From positions 266,001 to 330,000 of the forward strand of contig NC_087380.1 of the NCBI RefSeq assembly GCF_963675165.1: a stretch of 64,000 nucleotides of DNA, in the 5' to 3' direction. The stretch is from Halichondria panicea. Taxonomy: Eukaryota; Porifera; Demospongiae; Suberitida; Halichondriidae. This document shows, in pieces, positions 59,173 to 64,000 of this stretch. Within the stretch, counting starts at the first letter, position 1; each line of letters opens with the position of its first letter. The position numbers and the translations under genes are program-made. Under the pieces are notes generated by a model, which ran no database searches, was not told the origin of the DNA, and worked only from the letters and a program-made list of their open reading frames with translations.

Positions 59173-61506
59173 CTAACCCAGTACAAGCATGGCTACACTG
59201 GTAATAGCCACCAGATAGCTGGCTACCATTCCTTGTGCAGCATTGGACGGATCGAAGGCAAGCTTCTCATAAAACAGCGACTGGGATATCCTAAAATCAC
59301 CACACTTGTTGATATTATCAGGGGGTGGGTTATGACGGCTCTCCACTTCATTGATCATCACAGACATGCCCTCGAGGAGATCGGGTACAATATGGCAATG
59401 TAGGAACCAAAGACCGGGATTATCGGAACGGAACTGAAGCACAACGTAACCTCCACCGGGAACAATCACAGTATCCTTGCGAAGTGTTTTATTGGATATC
59501 TCGAAAGATGGTTTCATGCCCACAGCCCAGGATGGATTGCTGCACAGCCTGTCATCACACACAATGTCTTCTCTAGGGCCTTCTAGAAATCCAGTGTTAT
59601 TATTGTAAGGTCCGTATCCAACATCAACCACGTGGAATTGATGGCCATGCAAATGGAAGGGATGACTGGAAGCTTCACCTTCACGCACGTCTTCACCAAT
59701 AGCACTGAGAACAATACGTATTGTCTTGTTAAATGAAGTGATTTCCCTCATGTGTGTACAGCTGCATGGTTGCTCATTAGGGCATGGTGTCTGGAGGTTA
59801 CAGAATTGTCCTGGTAAGAGGTCATCCTTCTGTGTCAGTGGAGGGGCGGGAGGTAGCCTCATGTTACGGCCATTTAGAGAGTCATGATCAGAACCAATAT
59901 TGAAGAAGATCTCGCAATCTTGACAATCAGGGTCTAGTTCAGCCTCAGGCATTTGCTCGCTCGGTGTTGCTTCCAATCTCTTCAGTTGGTGGGCATTGAT
60001 ACAGCTGGTGTTGTACGAGGAATGGAAGTTCAGGAATGGGCAATTTACAGCCACACATCCACCGATATCGGCACAAGTTGAAGTGTTGAATGGAATAGAG
60101 TTTTGTTTGATCATCTCGTAGTCAGTAGATCGTGGTAATTGCTCAGGGCTTTGTCTGTAATGGAGTATGCCCTCGGCTAGATTACCGGCTGGAGTGTAGG
60201 GTGGGCCAGGGGAGTCCAGATCAACCTCCAGTGTCTCTGCACGTATCCAATAATCACTGACATCATCTCGTGGTTTCTGTCCTTTCACAATAAAGTCATA
60301 TCTTTCTCCGGTGTGTATAATGAGGAACTGTGTCTCCACTGGCTCTATGAGGCTACCATCCGTACTAATCACAGTCAAATTATGCTCATCAATAGAAAAC
60401 TTGAGAGCATACAAACTCTGAGCTCCTACTAGTCTGAAACGATACAATCCACCGTCGTTGAGAATATTGAATATCTCCAATCGTGTTTTGTTGTATGGTA
60501 CATCATTGTGTCGTCCTTTACCGTTGATAAGCCCGGACCAAAATGGTATATCGCCGACCTCCAAACCGTCGGGCCCAGAGGAAGCCTCGTAGGCTGTGTA
60601 GGGGGTCCCTGTTTGCTCGCTGGGGGGTAGGGGGATGTCCCCGAATGGCTTGTCAGGGAAGAACTCCAGTCCTCCTTTAATCCTTGTGAATAGGTCGAGT
60701 GTAGTTCCCTCAGCCCACGCGTGAAGTTGGATAGTCCGAGTGCCAGGATCATCAATTACTGGGGCACCCAAAGCGCCCTCAAGCATTAGACGCCTTTCTA
60801 CGGACTCTCGAATAATTAGACCACCAAACAAACCGTCGGCTCGTTGCTCCACTCTGTGGGAATGGTACCAGAACGTTCCAGTCGGCGCAGCTTCAAAGTA
60901 ATATCGAAATGTTTCATAGGGGTCTATGGGGCATTGAGTAACCAAGACAACGCCATCCATCCATGGAGTGTTCCTCATATCCATACCATGCCAATGGATT
61001 GATGTACTCTCTGTGATCAGTCTATTATTAACACTGACAATCACCTTCTGTCCCTCGTACACTATAATAGTAGGGCCTGGGGCTATTCCATTGATGGCAA
61101 TGAATGGACGATAAGTACGACCATCAGCTGTGAATGGAACAGTGCATTTAACAGAGCCAAAGTCTTCGTTCAATGTCACACAAACGTGGTCAGGATCAGT
61201 GTTTAATGGTTTCAAATGTCCAGAGGCGTTGAAATAATACGAGTTTCCCTCTTCTTCACGGAACTTGAATGCTTCTCTCTGCTCTATTGGGTTGGAGTAG
61301 ACTGGGTTGCCCTCCTCCACTGTGTAGCTGGTGAAAGTTTGCAGCTCTTCTATAACTAGCGTGAAGTCACATTCATCCGCATCCTCGCGACACTCACACA
61401 CACGACGTTGGACATCGCATTGGACATAGTCACGGTCAATGGTTTGGGCGTACGTTGTTGTCAAGGTAACAGCGGCCAGTAGGGATACCAACAGTAGGAG
61501 CTTCAT
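59173..61506 (-). CDS. Multicopper oxidase, laccase-like, secreted or membrane-anchored (777 aa)
   Basis: Copper oxidase coupling substrate oxidation to reduction of O2 to water. All four copper-binding signatures are present: HWHGMD (about residue 170), WYHSHR (about 213), HPFHLHGHQFHVV (about 613) and HCHIVPDLLEGM (about 702, Met as likely axial T1 ligand). Signal peptide MKLLLLVSLLAAVTLTTTYA. The C-terminus ends in a hydrophobic run (SYLVAITSVAMLVLG) with no basic tail, suggesting a GPI-anchor signal or tail anchor. It is a single exon in this window. The frame stays open upstream through an 18-bp repeat, but CTCTCATCAG directly before the ATG is a good splice acceptor, so I start at 61506 and expect a 5'-UTR intron. 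Substrate unknown; iron, phenols or matrix cross-linking are possible from the family. Confidence 0.92.
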   Translation of the reverse strand: MKLLLLVSLLAAVTLTTTYAQTIDRDYVQCDVQRRVCECREDADECDFTLVIEELQTFTSYTVEEGNPVYSNPIEQREAFKFREEEGNSYYFNASGHLKPLNTDPDHVCVTLNEDFGSVKCTVPFTADGRTYRPFIAINGIAPGPTIIVYEGQKVIVSVNNRLITESTSIHWHGMDMRNTPWMDGVVLVTQCPIDPYETFRYYFEAAPTGTFWYHSHRVEQRADGLFGGLIIRESVERRLMLEGALGAPVIDDPGTRTIQLHAWAEGTTLDLFTRIKGGLEFFPDKPFGDIPLPPSEQTGTPYTAYEASSGPDGLEVGDIPFWSGLINGKGRHNDVPYNKTRLEIFNILNDGGLYRFRLVGAQSLYALKFSIDEHNLTVISTDGSLIEPVETQFLIIHTGERYDFIVKGQKPRDDVSDYWIRAETLEVDLDSPGPPYTPAGNLAEGILHYRQSPEQLPRSTDYEMIKQNSIPFNTSTCADIGGCVAVNCPFLNFHSSYNTSCINAHQLKRLEATPSEQMPEAELDPDCQDCEIFFNIGSDHDSLNGRNMRLPPAPPLTQKDDLLPGQFCNLQTPCPNEQPCSCTHMREITSFNKTIRIVLSAIGEDVREGEASSHPFHLHGHQFHVVDVGYGPYNNNTGFLEGPREDIVCDDRLCSNPSWAVGMKPSFEISNKTLRKDTVIVPGGGYVVLQFRSDNPGLWFLHCHIVPDLLEGMSVMINEVESRHNPPPDNINKCGDFRISQSLFYEKLAFDPSNAAQGMVASYLVAITSVAMLVLG

Positions 61507-61512
61507 CTGATG

Positions 61513-61699
61513 AGAGAACAATATACACTGGTTGAACAATATACACTGGTTGAACAATATACACTGGTTGAACAATATACACTGGTTGAACAATATACAC
61601 TGGTTGAACAATATACACTTGGTTGAACAATATACACTGGTTGAACAATATACACTTGGTTGAACAATATACACTGGTTGAACAATATACACTGGTTGT
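61513..61699. repeat. 18-bp tandem repeat upstream of the multicopper oxidase
   Basis: About ten copies of AACAATATACACTGGTTG (two with an extra T) lie just before the oxidase start codon, probably in a leader intron. In-frame translation gives repeated (C)ILFNQ or YIVQPV units, which I do not regard as part of the protein. Confidence 0.92.
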
Positions 61700-61739
61700 G
61701 AATATTGTTATTGTGAAAGGTCAATGCGTTGAATAACAA

Positions 61740-62224
61740 TATGTAATAATAGGTGTACCTCTTAGATCTAACAATTCTTCACTAAAAATCAACTTTTTCA
61801 TCTACAAGCAACTGTATATATAGCTGGATAGTTTAGTATTTACCACATGCAATGTTGAATGGGATACACTTAGCATGTCAATTTATACACTTGTGTAATT
61901 AATATCTAGACTACATAAACTATAGACTGTAGTATGGTATGTCTAATATAAGCCACATTCATACCATCTCTCCACTTATTTCACTCACCTCTTTAGCTTT
62001 AGCAGTTCTTGCCCTTGTGTTTGTGTAGCCCTGAGCAGCCCCTCCCCATATAAGTATGTACAAGCTAATGCATTGTGGGTGTGACCACTCCTTGGAATGC
62101 TAAGCATGGTTGCACATCCGCTGCACCTTCCGGCTACAAGGTATACTATACTATAGCTGCAACAACACAGCTATCTAGCTAGGGATACCTACTAACTGTC
62201 TATACCATTGAAGAGAGACTACCC
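61740..62224. promoter_or_regulatory. Divergent intergenic region between the oxidase and R13
   Basis: AT-rich, no repeat or coding exon seen apart from a possible 5' leader exon for either gene. The 18-bp receptor element is not found here, in keeping with R13 having a different signal peptide. Confidence 0.4.
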
Positions 62225-64000
62225 ATGACCTCCATGCTGTGTGGACTAGTGTGTGTGGTCCTGCTCTCTGGGCTCACTGCACTGGCAGGGGGGCAGCAAG
62301 GTGAGTCAGTAGATATATAGTCTATAAACGGTCTATAGTAATTATGCTAAATATAATAATATGAGTGGATTTGTTACATGCAGTCTACCTGACTCTGGGA
62401 TCTGGTCCTAGCATCACTACTGACAATACTGAGATCCTCATCACTGCCATTGGAGAAGATGGTAGTCTCCCTTCTCTCACCTGTCACACTGACCTCACTA
62501 CCTGCTGTAGAAGTAGTGACAACAATGATAATGGAGCACTAGGACAGTGGACGTATCCTGATGGGAGTGTGGTACTGCAAAAAGGTGGCTCAGCGACTGC
62601 TGGACAACAGTTCTACGTTCTAAGGGGGGCACCTCAGGTCATCAGACTGGCTCGTAGAGAGGCTAGTACCAACCCTGTCACTCCAACTGGGTCCTACTGT
62701 TGTTCTGTACTAACTACTGGAGGAGATATGACCCTCTGTGCTAACCTGGGTGAGTGGATCAATACTTCTGTGTTTTATGTTACCAGTATATGTTCGCCTT
62801 TATGAGTTTATGAAACCATCACAACTCTCATAATTATTATTGTATAATGTTCATTCCATCTTGCAGTGGCACCAGTCTGTTCTGATAATCTCCCAGCCAT
62901 CTCTAATGGAGCCATAACCTATGCTAGTGGATCCACTAACAACAGACCAGTGGGTGCTACAGCCAGTTACGCTTGTTTTAATCCCTACCGTCTGGTTGGA
63001 GTGTCAGTGAGGACTTGTGGGGGTGATGGAGAGTGGAGCTCAACAACAGCTCCAGTGTGTCAGAGTAAGGAATGACTGAATGTGTAATAATGTGTACGTT
63101 GAGTGTGTACCTGTTCCCATAGTGATCTGCTCTGACCTACCCTCACTGGAAAATGGGGACATTGACTATGGTGGTGGTGGATCCACTAACAGCAGACCAG
63201 TGAACACTGTGGCCACCTACACCTGTAACCCTGGCTACACTCTCAATGGAGGCACCACCAGGACTTGTGGGAGTGATGGAGTGTGGAGTGGGCCAGCTAT
63301 TGATTGTCAGCGTAAGTGGAATGGACTTTGTACTGTTTGTTTGTTGAGTGTATCGTCTCCCATACAGCTGACTGCCCTGACTTACTACTGATCAATGGGA
63401 TGATTATGTACAGTGCTGGATCCCCTGGCAACAGACCTTTCATCTCTACTGCTGTACACTCCTGTAACCCTGGCTACACTCTCACTGGAGGTACTTTCAC
63501 TACAGGCACCACCAGGATCTGTCTGGGTGGAGGGAAATGGAGTGGGTCACCTCCAACTTGTCAGCGTAAGTAAAGGAATTGAATTTGTACAGTATATTTG
63601 TTGAGTGTGTTCACTATTTCAGGAACTTGTTCTGATTTACCACCACTAATGAATGGAGGCATTACCTACACTGGTGGACTTGCTGACAGCAGACCCACTG
63701 CTACCTACACCTGTGACGATGGTTACACTCTCACTGAAGGGGTTAGCAGAGCTTGTCAGAATGATGGGACCTGGAGTGGATCAGCTCCAACCTGTCAAGG
63801 TGAGTTCCACTATACAACTTAACAGTTGCTTCATCTTTTTGAACAGTGAACACAGGACCCACTGAACCACCCACCACCTGTCCTGACCTCACTGTACCAG
63901 CCAATGGAATAATTAGCTACAATATGGGGACTGCTAGTCCCAGACCAGTGGACACTGTGGCCACCTACACCTGTATCTTCAGATACACTCTCAATGGAGA
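62225..64000 (+). CDS. Receptor R13 (plus strand), 5' part: signal - Ig-like - at least 5 sushi; continues past window
   Basis: Exons: 62225-62300 (MTSMLCGLVCVVLLSGLTAL, unlike the other receptors), 62384-62749 (Ig-like: CHTDLTTCC, QWTYPDGS, YCCSVL), sushi 62867-63064, 63123-63311, 63368-63565 and 63623-63799, and one from 63847 running off the end (TGPTEPPTTCPDLTVPANG). All exon lengths visible are multiples of three after the signal exon, and every junction is phase 1. The body is as close to R1/R5/R10 as they are to each other, while the signal exon differs, so the promoter and leader were swapped or diverged. Its 3' end (TM, tail) is outside the window. Confidence 0.85.

Noticed and set aside
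61507..61692. N-terminal extension of the multicopper oxidase to 839 residues
   Set aside because: The extension is a pure 18-bp tandem repeat, and a good signal peptide starts at 61506 directly after a splice-acceptor-like CTCTCATCAG.

Overview
This is a gene-dense eukaryotic (animal) segment. Genes have many small exons with GT-AG introns, mostly under 200 bp. Recognisable animal proteins (CCDC93, an FBXW9-like F-box/WD40 protein, a SKICH-type inositol 5-phosphatase, a transgelin/calponin) flank a large family of sushi (CCP) plus Ig-like membrane proteins. Compact introns, intergenic gaps of a few hundred bases, abundant micro- and minisatellites and a sushi/Ig receptor array fit an early-branching metazoan. 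A demosponge is my best guess; it is inference, not proven by the sequence.

Layout. (1) 1-8.6 kb is conserved housekeeping DNA: CCDC93 (-, 3' end off the window), FBXW9-like (-), an intronless inositol polyphosphate 5-phosphatase (+) sharing a 174-bp divergent promoter with FBXW9, and a four-exon transgelin-like gene (+). (2) 8.8-58.9 kb is a repeated block: minus-strand receptor genes (called R1-R12 here) alternate with plus-strand copies (P1-P4) of a mitochondrial-type pentatricopeptide (PPR) gene. Each P copy starts head-to-head with a receptor, with start codons only 71-119 bp apart, and ends tail-to-tail with the next receptor. (3) 59.2-61.5 kb holds a single-exon multicopper oxidase (laccase-like, -). 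(4) 62.2-64 kb starts another receptor, R13, on the plus strand and runs off the window.

Receptors are built from phase-1 exons: signal peptide, an unusual six-cysteine Ig-like domain, 3-10 sushi domains, a second Ig-like domain, one transmembrane helix, and a short tail with several tyrosine motifs (YETV, YEEI, YSTM, YDN). Exon-by-exon reading gives intact frames for R1 (611 aa), R5 (967 aa) and R10 (673 aa). R12 reads as a 469-aa protein that stops just before its membrane helix. R2, R3, R6, R7, R8, R9 and R11 carry stops, frameshifts, truncations or transposon insertions, and R4 has lost its membrane exon. Of the PPR copies, P1 and P3 are intact (642 aa each); P2 and P4 are broken; a fifth is a short 3' relic near 58.9 kb.

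The array therefore looks like a birth-and-death immune- or self-recognition-type receptor cluster co-duplicated with an unrelated mitochondrial gene. Very small foldback elements, with 7-bp or 9-bp target duplications verifiable against paralogous empty sites, are scattered through it. Function in recognition is inference from architecture only.
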